From a bacterium (GTDB lineage Bacteria > Bacillota > Bacilli > Lactobacillales > Streptococcaceae): a stretch of DNA of 64,000 nt. The stretch spans positions 81,121 through 145,120 of the forward strand of contig CAJNCV010000004.1 in NCBI GenBank assembly GCA_905221385.1, written 5' to 3'. The notes under the pieces are model-generated. The model made no database searches, was not told where the DNA came from, and saw only the letters and a program-made list of their open reading frames with translations. The stretch's first letter is position 1. Each line of letters starts with the position of its first letter. Shown piece after piece: positions 1 to 8,730 of the stretch. The position numbers and the translations under genes are program-made.

Positions 1-1
1 A

Positions 2-739
2 ACCATTGCAAAAGGGAAACCAATCACTAAAGGAAATGTTATTGCCGTTCTTCCATTTGGAAATACCATCTCACAAATCCAAGTGACTGGGCAACAAGTC
101 TTGGATATGTTTGAAAAATCACTCGGATCTATCTTGCAGGTCGATAAGGATGGCAAGAAGGTCTTAGATGAGAACGGGCAACCATTGTTAGAGCCAAGTG
201 GTGGTTTCTTGCAAGTTTCGGGTGTGAAGGTCTACTATGATACCAACCTACCATCAGGCAAACGTGTCTTGGCTATCCAGGTTAAAAACCGTGCAACAGG
301 TCGTTATGAATTACTGGACCTCGCAAAAACTTACTATCTTGCAACCAATGATTTCTTAGCTGCGGGTGGCGATGGCTACATGATGTTAGGTGGTGCGCGT
401 GAAGAAGGTCCTTCTATGGATGCAGCCTTTGAAGAGTATCTGAAAACCGCTGATTTGACCCAGTATGAAAAGATCAATCCGAACTCACGGACGATTTCTG
501 TGGATTCTAAAAACTTTAGTCTACCAGTAGAAATGCCTCAAACGAATGCAGCTGCTAGCGATGCGACTACAAATGTGCCACTGACTTATGAGGTGGCAGG
601 TCAATTTAGCAAGAAGGCAGTTGTCTCAGAAAAAGCTCTCCCAAATACAGGAAGTGAACAATCCATCTTCTTGCTCTTGATGGGAATGGTAGCTGGTCTG
701 GCAGGTATCTTATCGAGCCGAAAACCAAAGCTAAAATAG
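2..739 (+). CDS. Cell-wall-anchored 5'-nucleotidase, C-terminal part (5' end outside window)
   Basis: The reading frame is open from the first bases, so only about 245 C-terminal residues are present. The sequence around NVIAVLPFGNTI and the following GFLQVSGVKVYYD and AAGGDGYMML stretches match the substrate-binding C-terminal domain of 5'-nucleotidase / 2',3'-cyclic phosphodiesterase family enzymes, which remove phosphate from extracellular nucleotides. The protein ends with a sortase signal: LPNTG, a hydrophobic segment and a basic tail (SSRKPKLK). It should therefore be attached to peptidoglycan. The exact substrate (AMP, cyclic nucleotides, UDP-sugar) cannot be read from this part. A terminator follows directly. 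Confidence 0.85.
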   Translation, partial: TIAKGKPITKGNVIAVLPFGNTISQIQVTGQQVLDMFEKSLGSILQVDKDGKKVLDENGQPLLEPSGGFLQVSGVKVYYDTNLPSGKRVLAIQVKNRATGRYELLDLAKTYYLATNDFLAAGGDGYMMLGGAREEGPSMDAAFEEYLKTADLTQYEKINPNSRTISVDSKNFSLPVEMPQTNAAASDATTNVPLTYEVAGQFSKKAVVSEKALPNTGSEQSIFLLLMGMVAGLAGILSSRKPKLK

Positions 740-757
740 GTTAAATTTCATATCTAG

Positions 758-805
758 AAGAGTCTAGGGAAACGTTTTTACGCCTTTTTCCCTTGACTCT
801 TTTTT
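758..805 (+). terminator. Rho-independent terminator of the 5'-nucleotidase gene
   Basis: AAGAGTC..GGGAAA pairs with TTTCCC..GACTCTT and is followed by a T run. The 3' arm also contains the TTGACT used as -35 of the adcR promoter, so the terminator and the next promoter overlap. Confidence 0.75.
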
Positions 806-820
806 GGTTTATGATATAAT
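793..820 (+). promoter_or_regulatory. adcR operon promoter
   Basis: TTGACT (793-798) and TATAAT (815-820) lie 16 bp apart, about 68 bp before the adcR start codon. The -10 abuts a predicted AdcR operator. Confidence 0.75.
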
Positions 821-831
821 TAACCAGTAAA
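820..831 (+). promoter_or_regulatory. AdcR operator (autoregulation)
   Basis: TTAACCAGTAAA matches the known streptococcal AdcR motif TTAACYRGTTAA in 10-11 of 12 positions and directly follows the -10 box. Zinc-loaded AdcR bound here would block transcription of its own operon. Confidence 0.7.
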
Positions 832-887
832 GAATCGGTAACTATCTCTATTTTTTACGAAAAAGATAGCTAGGGAAGGAGTAACAC

Positions 888-1328
888 ATGAGACAGCTTG
901 CACAGGAAATCGATAACTTTTTAAACGAGGTGATCTTGAGATCTGAGAACCAGCATGAAATTCTGATTGGGCATTGCACGAGTGACGTTGCCTTGACCAA
1001 TACTCAGGAGCACATCCTCATGCTCTTATCAGAAGAATCCCTAACCAACTCGGAGTTGGCCCGTCGCCTCAATGTCAGTCAGGCGGCAGTGACCAAGGCT
1101 ATCAAGTCTTTGGTCACAGAGGGCATGTTAGAGACATCTAGAGATCCAAAAGATGCGCGTGTGATTTTTTACCAACTGACAGAACTAGCTCGACCAGTGG
1201 CAGAGGAACACCACCATCATCATGAACACACGCTCTTAGCCTATGAACAAGTGGCAAGTCAGTTTACTCCAAATGAACAAGAAGTTATCCAGCGGTTTTT
1301 AACTGCTTTAGTAGGAGAAATCAAATAA
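888..1328 (+). CDS. adcR: Zinc-responsive MarR-family repressor AdcR
   Basis: This 146-aa winged-helix MarR regulator represses zinc-uptake genes when zinc is plentiful. The helix-turn-helix lies around residues 53-80. The zinc-site residues described for pneumococcal AdcR are all present: E24, H42, H108 and H112 for site 1, and C30, E41 and E107 for site 2. H108-H112 sit in a His-rich stretch. The start has a good ribosome site (GGAAGGAG). The stop codon overlaps the adcC start, so the two are probably translationally coupled. Function is near certain from family plus operon context. Confidence 0.95.
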   Translation: MRQLAQEIDNFLNEVILRSENQHEILIGHCTSDVALTNTQEHILMLLSEESLTNSELARRLNVSQAAVTKAIKSLVTEGMLETSRDPKDARVIFYQLTELARPVAEEHHHHHEHTLLAYEQVASQFTPNEQEVIQRFLTALVGEIK

Positions 1329-2032
1329 TGCGGTATATTACAGTAGAGGACTTGTCTTTCTATTATGACAAAGAACCTGTCCTCGAACATATCAACTATA
1401 GTGTTGATAGTGGGGAGTTTGTCACCCTGACTGGTGAAAATGGAGCTGCCAAGACAACGCTTATCAAGGCGAGTCTAGGTATTTTGCAGCCAAGATTTGG
1501 TAAGGTAACCATCTCAAAAACAAATACTCATGGGAAAAAGCTTAGGATAGCCTATCTTCCCCAGCAAATTGCCAGTTTTAATGCTGGCTTTCCAAGTACG
1601 GTTTATGAATTTGTCAAGTCGGGTCGCTATCCTAGAAAGGGCTGGTTCCGTCGTTTGAACGCCCATGATGAAGAGCATATCAAGGCCAGTCTAGACTCGG
1701 TTGGTATGTGGGAACATCGTGACAAACGAATTGGTTCCCTCTCTGGTGGGCAAAAGCAGCGAGCAGTGATTGCCCGGATGTTTGCTTCTGACCCAGATAT
1801 CTTTGTCTTGGATGAGCCGACAACAGGGATGGATGCTGGAAGCAAAAATGAATTTTATGAACTCATGCACCACAGTGCTCATCACCATGGCAAGGCTGTT
1901 TTGATGATTACCCATGACCCTGAGGAAGTCAAGGACTATGCGGATCGCAATATTCATCTAGTGCGCAATCAAGACTCGCCGTGGCGTTGTTTCAACGTTC
2001 ACGAAAGCGACCAGGAGGTGGACCATGCTTAG
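1328..2032 (+). CDS. adcC: Zinc ABC transporter ATPase AdcC
   Basis: This is the 234-aa ATPase that powers zinc import through AdcB. Walker A is GENGAAKTT (residues 36-44), where the usual third glycine is alanine. The signature LSGGQ is at 138-142, Walker B ends in LDEP (161-164), and the H-loop histidine is in MITHD. A His/Asp-rich tail ends the protein. The gene starts on the adcR stop and overlaps adcB by 8 bp, which indicates a tightly coupled adcRCBA operon. Confidence 0.95.
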   Translation: MRYITVEDLSFYYDKEPVLEHINYSVDSGEFVTLTGENGAAKTTLIKASLGILQPRFGKVTISKTNTHGKKLRIAYLPQQIASFNAGFPSTVYEFVKSGRYPRKGWFRRLNAHDEEHIKASLDSVGMWEHRDKRIGSLSGGQKQRAVIARMFASDPDIFVLDEPTTGMDAGSKNEFYELMHHSAHHHGKAVLMITHDPEEVKDYADRNIHLVRNQDSPWRCFNVHESDQEVDHA

Positions 2033-2831
2033 TTTGTTATCTTATGACTTCATGCAGCGTGCCTTCTTGGCTGTCATTGCCATGAGTCTCTTTTCTCCAG
2101 TTCTTGGGACCTTCCTTATCTTACGTCGTCAGAGTCTCATGAGCGATACCCTCAGTCACGTTTCTCTGTCAGGAGTAGCCTTTGGTCTGGTTTTGGGGAT
2201 TTCTCCAACTATTTCAACCATTGCCATCGTCTTGATTGCTGCGGTCTTTCTAGAATATCTCCGGACAGTCTATAAGAACTTTATGGAAATCGGGACTGCC
2301 ATCCTCATGTCAACAGGACTTGCAGTGTCACTTATTGTCATGAGTAAGGGGAAAAGTTCGAGTTCCATGAGTTTGGACCAATATCTCTTTGGGTCTATTG
2401 TGACCATTAGCCAGGAGCAGGTGCTATTCCTCTTTGCCATTGCTGCGGTCGTTTTACTCTTGACTTTCTTATTCTTGCGACCAATGTATATCCTGACTTT
2501 TGATGAGGACACGGCCTTTGTGGATGGACTTCCAGTGCGGACTATGTCTATCCTCTTTAACATGGTGACAGGGGTGGCCATTGCCCTCATGATTCCAGCA
2601 GCAGGAGCTCTTCTGGTATCGACCATTATGGTCTTGCCAGCTAGTATTGCCCTGCGTCTGGGGAAAAACTTCAAATCCGTTATGTTGCTAGCCAGTGCTA
2701 TTGGCTTTTTGGGAATGGTGGCAGGACTTTATATTTCCTACTATGCGGAAACACCTGCCAGCGCTAGTATCACCATTATCTTTGTAGCTGTCTTTTTGTT
2801 AGTCAGTCTACTGAAACGTTTTATCAAATAG
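2025..2831 (+). CDS. adcB: Zinc ABC transporter permease AdcB
   Basis: This 268-aa integral membrane protein has about eight hydrophobic segments and belongs to the ZnuB/ABC-3 permease family. The conserved [15 protein letters not shown] region sits near residue 40. It forms the membrane channel for zinc delivered by AdcA and is driven by AdcC. Ribosome site AGGAGG precedes the ATG, which lies inside the end of adcC. Nine bases separate it from adcA. Confidence 0.95.
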   Translation: MLSLLSYDFMQRAFLAVIAMSLFSPVLGTFLILRRQSLMSDTLSHVSLSGVAFGLVLGISPTISTIAIVLIAAVFLEYLRTVYKNFMEIGTAILMSTGLAVSLIVMSKGKSSSSMSLDQYLFGSIVTISQEQVLFLFAIAAVVLLLTFLFLRPMYILTFDEDTAFVDGLPVRTMSILFNMVTGVAIALMIPAAGALLVSTIMVLPASIALRLGKNFKSVMLLASAIGFLGMVAGLYISYYAETPASASITIIFVAVFLLVSLLKRFIK

Positions 2832-2840
2832 GAGAATGAA

Positions 2841-4346
2841 ATGAAAAAAATTAGCTTACTACTAGCTAGTTTATGTGCCCTGTTTTTAGTGGCTTGTTCC
2901 AATCAAAAACAGGCAGATGGGAAGCTAAATATCGTGACAACCTTTTACCCTGTCTACGAATTTACCAAGCAAGTCGCAGGAGATACTGCTAATGTAGAAC
3001 TTCTAATCGGTGCTGGTACAGAACCTCACGAATACGAACCGTCTGCCAAGGCAGTTGCCAAAATCCAAGATGCAGATACCTTTGTCTATGAAAATGAAAA
3101 CATGGAAACTTGGGTTCCAAAATTGTTAGAATCCTTGGATAAGAAAAAGGTGAAAACCATCAAGGCGACAGGCAATATGCTCCTCTTGCCAGGTGGTGAG
3201 GAAGAAGAGGAAGGGCATGATCATGGCGGTGAGGGTCACCATCACGACTACGATCCCCACGTTTGGCTTTCACCAGCACGCGCCATCAAACTGGTAGAGC
3301 ATATCCGTGACAGCTTGTCAGCAGATTATCCTGATAAAAAAGAGACTTTTGAGAAGAATGCGGCTGCCTATATCGAAAAATTGCAAGCCTTGGACAAGGC
3401 CTACACAGATGGCTTGTCTCAAGCTAAACAAAAGAGCTTTGTGACCCAGCACGCTGCCTTTAACTACCTTGCCTTGGACTACGGTCTCAAGCAAGTATCC
3501 ATCTCAGGTCTCTCACCAGATGCAGAACCGTCAGCTGCTCGTCTGGCAGAATTGACCGAGTATATCAAGAAAAACAAGATTTCTTATATCTACTTTGAAG
3601 AAAATGCCTCACAAGCCCTAGCTAATACACTTTCAAAAGAAACGGGCGTCAAACTAGACGTGCTCAATCCGCTAGAAAGTCTGACAGAAGAAGCAACCAA
3701 GGCCGGTGAGGACTATATCTCCGTGATGGAGAAAAACCTCAAGGCTTTGAAACAGACAACAGACCAAGAAGGGCCAGAAATTGAGCCGGAAAAGGAAGAA
3801 AACACCAAGACAGTTCACAATGGTTACTTTGAGGATGCAGATGTCAAAGACCGTACCTTGAGTGACTATGTAGGCAACTGGCAGTCAGTTTATCCTTTCC
3901 TTGAAGATGGAACTTTTGATCAAGTCTTTGACTACAAGGCTAAGTTGACTGGCAAGATGACCAAGGATGAGTACAAGGCATACTATAGAAAAGGTTATCA
4001 GACAGATGTGACCAAGATTAACATCACGGATAATACTATGGAATTTGTTCAAGGTGGCCAAAGCAAGAAATTCACCTACAAGTATGTCGGCAAGAAAATC
4101 TTAACCTATAAAAAAGGCAATCGTGGCGTGCGTTTCCTCTTTGAAGCGACAGATGCGGATGCTGGACAGTTCAAGTACGTTCAGTTTAGTGACCACAATA
4201 TCGCCCCGGTCAAGGCAGAACATTTCCATATCTTCTTTGGAGGTACTAGCCAAGAAGCCCTCTTTGAAGAGATGAATAACTGGCCAACCTACTATCCAGA
4301 TAACCTATCTGGTCGAGAAATCGCCCAAGAAATGTTGGCTCATTGA
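2841..4346 (+). CDS. adcA: Zinc-binding lipoprotein AdcA with C-terminal ZinT domain
   Basis: This 501-aa lipoprotein captures extracellular zinc. The lipobox LVAC places the lipidated cysteine at residue 19. An N-terminal ZnuA-type (cluster A-I) binding domain contains the acidic/His-rich loop (about residues 118-140, with GHDHGGEGHHH) that gathers zinc. A second, ZinT-like domain occupies about residue 325 to the end (HNGYFEDADVKDRTLSDY onward, with the HFHIFFG histidines). The two-domain layout is that of pneumococcal AdcA. It is the last gene of the operon and a strong terminator follows. Confidence 0.95.
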   Translation: MKKISLLLASLCALFLVACSNQKQADGKLNIVTTFYPVYEFTKQVAGDTANVELLIGAGTEPHEYEPSAKAVAKIQDADTFVYENENMETWVPKLLESLDKKKVKTIKATGNMLLLPGGEEEEEGHDHGGEGHHHDYDPHVWLSPARAIKLVEHIRDSLSADYPDKKETFEKNAAAYIEKLQALDKAYTDGLSQAKQKSFVTQHAAFNYLALDYGLKQVSISGLSPDAEPSAARLAELTEYIKKNKISYIYFEENASQALANTLSKETGVKLDVLNPLESLTEEATKAGEDYISVMEKNLKALKQTTDQEGPEIEPEKEENTKTVHNGYFEDADVKDRTLSDYVGNWQSVYPFLEDGTFDQVFDYKAKLTGKMTKDEYKAYYRKGYQTDVTKINITDNTMEFVQGGQSKKFTYKYVGKKILTYKKGNRGVRFLFEATDADAGQFKYVQFSDHNIAPVKAEHFHIFFGGTSQEALFEEMNNWPTYYPDNLSGREIAQEMLAH

Positions 4347-4354
4347 TGCAAGAG

Positions 4355-4382
4355 AAAATCCCGCAGATCTGCGGGATTTTTT
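4355..4382 (+). terminator. Terminator of the adcRCBA operon
   Basis: AAAATCCCGCA..TGCGGGATTTTTT is a near-perfect stem with a T tail, 8 bases after the adcA stop. Confidence 0.9.
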
Positions 4383-4553
4383 GCTAGAAATGATTAGGTT
4401 GTTAGATATTATAGTACCACAGCTGTGCTGTTCACAATGTGATAAAGCAGTCATTTTCTACTAGCTGATTCTAACTAGCTGACGAATGCAAAAGTTACGA
4501 TTGTACAAATTATAGAATCTTTTCAGGGGATTTAGGAAGGCATCTTAGCCATA

Positions 4554-4582
4554 TTGACGCTGCTATCGCTTTTTGTTATAGT
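4554..4582 (+). promoter_or_regulatory. Promoter upstream of the fucosidase gene
   Basis: TTGACG and TATAGT are separated by 17 bp. This would give a leader of roughly 270 nt before the fucosidase start. The rest of 4383-4800 holds no convincing gene. Two 21-bp palindromes in this leader are listed separately. Confidence 0.6.
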
Positions 4583-4610
4583 CAAAGAGAGAGCAGTTTG
4601 GAACAATAGT

Positions 4611-4631
4611 TTATTCACAGTCTGTGGATAA
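4611..4631. repeat. Inverted pair of DnaA-box-like 9-mers (palindrome 1)
   Basis: TTATTCACA, 3 bp, then TGTGGATAA. The right half is the exact complement of the bacterial DnaA box TTATCCACA and the left half differs at one base. It lies about 22 nt downstream of the predicted fucosidase transcription start, so an operator or RNA hairpin role is equally possible. Confidence 0.6.
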
Positions 4632-4807
4632 GCCTTGGAGGAAATGACATAAAACTCAGGGTGTTGAAGTATCCTGATAATAGTTTCGTATATTAGTGAC
4701 TTTCTGGAAAGCTAGTATAAACCCTAGTACAGAGCTGCTTGACAAAGGTCTGTTTAGGGTGACAGGTGAGCTAGAGACTGAAAAAACTAGTTTTTAGGAA
4801 TGTTTTC

Positions 4808-4828
4808 TTATCCACAAGTTGTGGATAA
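4808..4828. repeat. Inverted pair of perfect DnaA-box 9-mers (palindrome 2)
   Basis: TTATCCACA, 3 bp, then TGTGGATAA, with both halves matching the DnaA-box consensus. It has the same 9-3-9 layout as the palindrome 197 bp upstream. It sits 29 bp before the preferred fucosidase start codon. Confidence 0.65.
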
Positions 4829-4856
4829 CTTTGTGAACAAGAGAAAGAGATATGAG

Positions 4857-6539
4857 ATGATGACGAACATAAAGCCACATGGACCATTACCAAGCCAGGC
4901 CCAGCTAGCTTATTTAGAGGATGAACTAGCTGCCTTTATCCATTTTGGTCCAAATACCTTTTATGACCAGGAATGGGGAAGTGGGCAAGAGGATCCTATG
5001 CGTTTTAACCCGACCAAGTTGGATGCGCGTGAATGGGTTCGGGTACTCAAAGAAACGGGTTTTAAAAAGCTGATTTTGGTGGTGAAGCACCATGATGGTT
5101 TTGTGCTTTACCCGACAGCCCGTACAGATTATTCGGTCAAGGCTAGCCCTTGGAGGGATGGAAAGGGGGACTTGCTTCTCGAGGTTTCTCAAGCTGCAAC
5201 AGAGTTTGACATGGATTTGGGAGTGTATTTGTCTCCTTGGGATGCCCACAGTCCCCTCTATCACGTGGACCGAGAAGCGGATTACAATGCCTACTATCTG
5301 GCTCAATTGAAGGAAATCTTGTCAAATCCTGCCTATGGGAATGCCGGTAAGTTCACTGAGGTGTGGATGGATGGTGCTCGAGGCGAAGGGGCCCAGAAGG
5401 TCAACTATGAGTTTGAGACTTGGTTTGAAACCATTCGTGACTTGCAGGGCGATTGTTTGATTTTCTCAACTGAAGAGACCAGTATCCGCTGGATTGGAAA
5501 TGAGCGAGGCTATGCAGGAGATCCCTTGTGGCAAAAGATCAAACCAGACCAGTTGGGAACCGAGGTTGCATTAGATTACCTGCAACACGGAGACCCCTCG
5601 GGAACGCTATTTTCAATCGGTGAGGCAGATGTTTCTCTTCGGCCGGGCTGGTTTTACCATGAGGATCAGGACCCCAAGTCTCTCAAGGAATTGGTCGAAA
5701 TCTACTTTCACTCGGTGGGTCGGGGTACACCTCTCTTACTCAATATTCCGCCAAACCAAGATGGACTCTTTGACGAAAAGGATATCCGGCGACTGTATGA
5801 ATTTGCTGCCTACCGTGACACACTCTATAGGGAAGATTTAGCTCTGGGAGCCAAGGTATACGGCCCTGCTCTATTACCAGACTATGCCTGTCATCATCTG
5901 ACAGATGGACGGGAGATCAGTTCATGGGCAAGTGATGCAGAGTTGCCAATCCAGTTAGAGATTGATTTAGGAACTCCCAAGACTTTCGATGTGATTGAGC
6001 TGAGGGAAGATTTGAAGTTGGGGCAACGCATCGCTGCTTTCCATGTTCAGGTAGAGTTGGATGGTGCCTGGCAGGAGTTTGGCTCTGGTTATACTGTTGG
6101 CTACAAACGTCTCTTACGAGGAACAGTCGTTGAGGCGCAGAAGATACGCGTGACCATTACAGAGGCACAGGCTTTGCCTTTGTTGACCAAGATTTCACTC
6201 TATAAAACACCTACCTTGTCGAAAAAAGAAACTGTTCAGCAACTAGAGTTTTCAGAAAAAAGTCTAGCTGTGACCAAGGGAGAAAATGTCCACTTTACAG
6301 TGAAGCGCATAGAATTTAGCAGTCCTTTAGAAGCTAAGATTTCGATTCAACCAGGGACAGGTGTGCATGGTGTCGCCTATCGGGACGATATTCAATTCCT
6401 TGCGTTTCAAGCTGGCGAGACTGAAAAAAGGCTGACGCTACCAACCTTGTATTTTGCAGGAGATAAAACCTTAGATTTTTATCTGAATCTGACGGTAGAG
6501 GGGCAGCTGGTTGACCAGCTTCAGGTCCAAGTTTCATAA
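4857..6539 (+). CDS. GH29 alpha-L-fucosidase
   Basis: This roughly 560-aa enzyme removes alpha-linked fucose from host glycans. The GH29 barrel is at the N-terminus: IHFGPNTFYDQEWG, KHHDGFVLYPT, and EVWMDGARG with the likely nucleophile aspartate. A beta-sandwich carbohydrate-binding-like region and a C-terminal Calx-beta-like region (VHGVAYRDD) follow. There is no signal peptide, so it should act inside the cell on imported oligosaccharides. An ATG at 4800 is in frame but overlaps the palindrome. The ATG at 4857, giving MMTNIKPHGPLP, agrees with the pneumococcal homologue. The gene is convergent with GH92. Confidence 0.9.
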   Translation: MMTNIKPHGPLPSQAQLAYLEDELAAFIHFGPNTFYDQEWGSGQEDPMRFNPTKLDAREWVRVLKETGFKKLILVVKHHDGFVLYPTARTDYSVKASPWRDGKGDLLLEVSQAATEFDMDLGVYLSPWDAHSPLYHVDREADYNAYYLAQLKEILSNPAYGNAGKFTEVWMDGARGEGAQKVNYEFETWFETIRDLQGDCLIFSTEETSIRWIGNERGYAGDPLWQKIKPDQLGTEVALDYLQHGDPSGTLFSIGEADVSLRPGWFYHEDQDPKSLKELVEIYFHSVGRGTPLLLNIPPNQDGLFDEKDIRRLYEFAAYRDTLYREDLALGAKVYGPALLPDYACHHLTDGREISSWASDAELPIQLEIDLGTPKTFDVIELREDLKLGQRIAAFHVQVELDGAWQEFGSGYTVGYKRLLRGTVVEAQKIRVTITEAQALPLLTKISLYKTPTLSKKETVQQLEFSEKSLAVTKGENVHFTVKRIEFSSPLEAKISIQPGTGVHGVAYRDDIQFLAFQAGETEKRLTLPTLYFAGDKTLDFYLNLTVEGQLVDQLQVQVS

Positions 6540-6542
6540 AAG

Positions 6543-6573
6543 AAGAACCTTTGCGCGATGCAAAGGTTCTTTT
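6543..6573. terminator. Bidirectional terminator between GH29 and GH92 genes
   Basis: AAGAACCTTTGC and GCAAAGGTTCTT form a 12-bp perfect stem with A/T runs on both sides, in the 36 bp between two convergent stop codons. Confidence 0.9.
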
Positions 6574-6575
6574 GG

Positions 6576-8663
6576 TTAGGAGTGACTTGGCAACCAGCTA
6601 AGTGTAAAGGTCAGTTGCTCAGCTTTCAAGAGATCTTGGTGTTGAATGCTAGATACTGGGGACTTGTCCAATCGGCATTCTTTGACAAAGTTGAAATGGC
6701 TGTAGTTTTGCTCGGCATGTATATCCAGCCATTTATTTTCCTTAGCCAGGTAGATACGGAGGTGGTCAAAGAGAGGAATTCCGAGATCGTAGCTGGGCTT
6801 GCCCGGACAGGTTGGATAGAATCCAAGAGCTGACCAGATGTACCAAGCAGAGAGACTGCCATTGTCTTCATCGCCAGGATAGGCTTCCCAGCTTGGGTGA
6901 AAGGCTTTCTGACGCAGAGTATTGATGAGAAGGGCAGTGTAGTCTGGGTAGTTGCTGTAGCGGAAGAGATAAGGAATGTGGAAGCTAGGCTGGTTGGAAA
7001 TGGCGATTTGTCCAAAAGGAGTAGTAGCCATCTCGCTCATCTCATGAATCTCGTAACCATAGCCTGTCGTCTCAAAGAGAGGAGCGTCCTGACAGGCTTT
7101 CAAAAGATAGTTGCTAAAGGTTTCTTTTCCGCCCATAAGCTGGATTAAGCCTGGTATGTCGTGGAGGACGCCTAAAGTCGCTTGAATGGCAGAGCATTCG
7201 GCGTAGTCGCGTCCCCAACTATAAGGGGAGAAGTCAGGGCGGAAGTTTCCTTGACTGTCTCGCGCTCGCATATAACCTGTCTCAGCGTCAAATAGATGGC
7301 GGTAATTTTGAGACGCTGTCCTGTAGGTCTCAGCTATTTCTCTTTTCCCTAGTTTTTCGGCACAGCTGGCAATACAAAAGTCACTATAGGCGTAGTCTAG
7401 GGTATGGCTAACGCTTTCGTGGTGGTCGGTAGAGAGGTAGCCAAGCTCTTGGTATTGGGCTAGTCCGTGGCGACCATTGATGCCGAGAGGGTCGGACTTG
7501 CTGGCTGTTTCAAGCATGGCTTGGAGGAGTTCTTCTTCCAAGTCGGGAGCCATGTCCTTGCAGGCGCTATCTGCGATAATACCATCTAGTAGGGTACCAG
7601 GCATCATACCACGCTCGTCTGGGGCCAGCCACTTTGGAAGAAATCCAGTATCCCGGTAGCTATTAAGAAAACCTTCCAAAAAATGGTGATAGTGTTCCGG
7701 TATGATAAGGGCAAAGAGGGGGAAGGTGGTGCGGAAGGTATCCCAGAAACCATTGTTGCTATAAAGGACCCCGGGCTTGACAGTACCAGTAGCCAGATCC
7801 ATGTGGATGGCTTGTCCTGACTCGTTCACCTCATAAAATGTCTGTGGGAAGAGGAAGAGTCTATAGAGGCAGTGGTCAAAGAAGGTTCGATAAGCTTCTC
7901 CTGTCTCTAGTATGTCAAAACGATGGAGGAGGTCTTCCCAGTCTGCTTTCGCACTTTCTTTACAGCTATCAAAGTCCGTTTGAGGTAGATTAAGCAGAGC
8001 TTGAGATGGAGAGATGAAAGAAGTTGCTAGCTGGATCTCAGCATGACTGCTTGCTAAGTCAATTCGCCAGTCCCCACCTTCTTGGCTGACAGCAAGAATA
8101 TCCGTATTCATTTGTAGAGCAGTAAACAGTATCAGAGGATTTTTGTTGGTCTCTGTTTTTCCTTCTTGTCGTAGGGAAAGAGTTCGCTTATCTACTTGCT
8201 CTACGGTCAGTTCATCTGCTGTGTGAAGGTAGAGGGAGAGGGCTTTGCCTTGCTTTTGCTCCAAACGAATAGAGGCACCGTAGCAAGTCGGTGTGAGCTG
8301 GATTTCAATCTGATAGCGCAGGGAGAAAATCTTCAGATAATGAGGTTGGAAGGAGGCCTTATCCATATCATAGGAAGACTGACGATGGAAGAGGCTGTCT
8401 CCACCTAGCTGGCCTATGACAGGTGTTAGAAGGAGCCAAGAGTAGCCCCCAATCCAAGGACTGGGCTGGTGGGTTAATCGAATCCCCTGAAAGATAGGCA
8501 GATGCGGATCGAAAAACCAAGCTCCCTCCTGGTCGCTGGTCTGAGGCACAAAGTAATTCATCCCAAAAGGAACGCCCGTGTAAGGCAGGGTATTTCCTCG
8601 AGAAAAGGCATGCTTGCTAGCAGTCCCAAAGCGGGTATCGATGGTTTCAAGTATTGGTTTCAT
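6576..8663 (-). CDS. GH92 alpha-mannosidase
   Basis: This 695-aa protein of the calcium-dependent GH92 family trims alpha-1,2 (and other) mannose residues from high-mannose N-glycans. Family hallmarks are GGYSWLLLTP near the N-terminus, the FWDTFRTTFPL segment, DYAYSDFCIA, and the C-terminal EDNGSLSAWYIWSALGFYP with the acidic catalytic region. It has no signal peptide. It is transcribed away from the FNR-like gene and is preceded by a cre-like site. In pneumococcus the homologue sits directly beside the GH125 gene; here the nrd module separates them. Confidence 0.92.
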   Translation of the reverse strand: MKPILETIDTRFGTASKHAFSRGNTLPYTGVPFGMNYFVPQTSDQEGAWFFDPHLPIFQGIRLTHQPSPWIGGYSWLLLTPVIGQLGGDSLFHRQSSYDMDKASFQPHYLKIFSLRYQIEIQLTPTCYGASIRLEQKQGKALSLYLHTADELTVEQVDKRTLSLRQEGKTETNKNPLILFTALQMNTDILAVSQEGGDWRIDLASSHAEIQLATSFISPSQALLNLPQTDFDSCKESAKADWEDLLHRFDILETGEAYRTFFDHCLYRLFLFPQTFYEVNESGQAIHMDLATGTVKPGVLYSNNGFWDTFRTTFPLFALIIPEHYHHFLEGFLNSYRDTGFLPKWLAPDERGMMPGTLLDGIIADSACKDMAPDLEEELLQAMLETASKSDPLGINGRHGLAQYQELGYLSTDHHESVSHTLDYAYSDFCIASCAEKLGKREIAETYRTASQNYRHLFDAETGYMRARDSQGNFRPDFSPYSWGRDYAECSAIQATLGVLHDIPGLIQLMGGKETFSNYLLKACQDAPLFETTGYGYEIHEMSEMATTPFGQIAISNQPSFHIPYLFRYSNYPDYTALLINTLRQKAFHPSWEAYPGDEDNGSLSAWYIWSALGFYPTCPGKPSYDLGIPLFDHLRIYLAKENKWLDIHAEQNYSHFNFVKECRLDKSPVSSIQHQDLLKAEQLTFTLSWLPSHS

Positions 8664-8673
8664 AGTTATCTCG

Positions 8674-8687
8674 TTGTAAACGTTTTA
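8674..8687. promoter_or_regulatory. cre-like (CcpA) site upstream of GH92 gene
   Basis: TTGTAAACGTTTTA matches the catabolite-responsive consensus except for one late position. It lies 11 bp before the GH92 start, between an AT-rich -10-like region (TATAGAATATA on the minus strand) and the ATG. Sugar-dependent repression is inferred. Confidence 0.5.
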
Positions 8688-8730
8688 TATTCTATATAGT
8701 ATAACATGAAATGAACAAAAAAACTTTAAA

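Noticed and set aside
4611..4828. Chromosomal or plasmid replication origin
   Set aside because: DnaA-box-like palindromes are present, but there is no dnaA, dnaN or rep gene, no AT-rich unwinding region with iterons, and the surroundings are metabolic genes.
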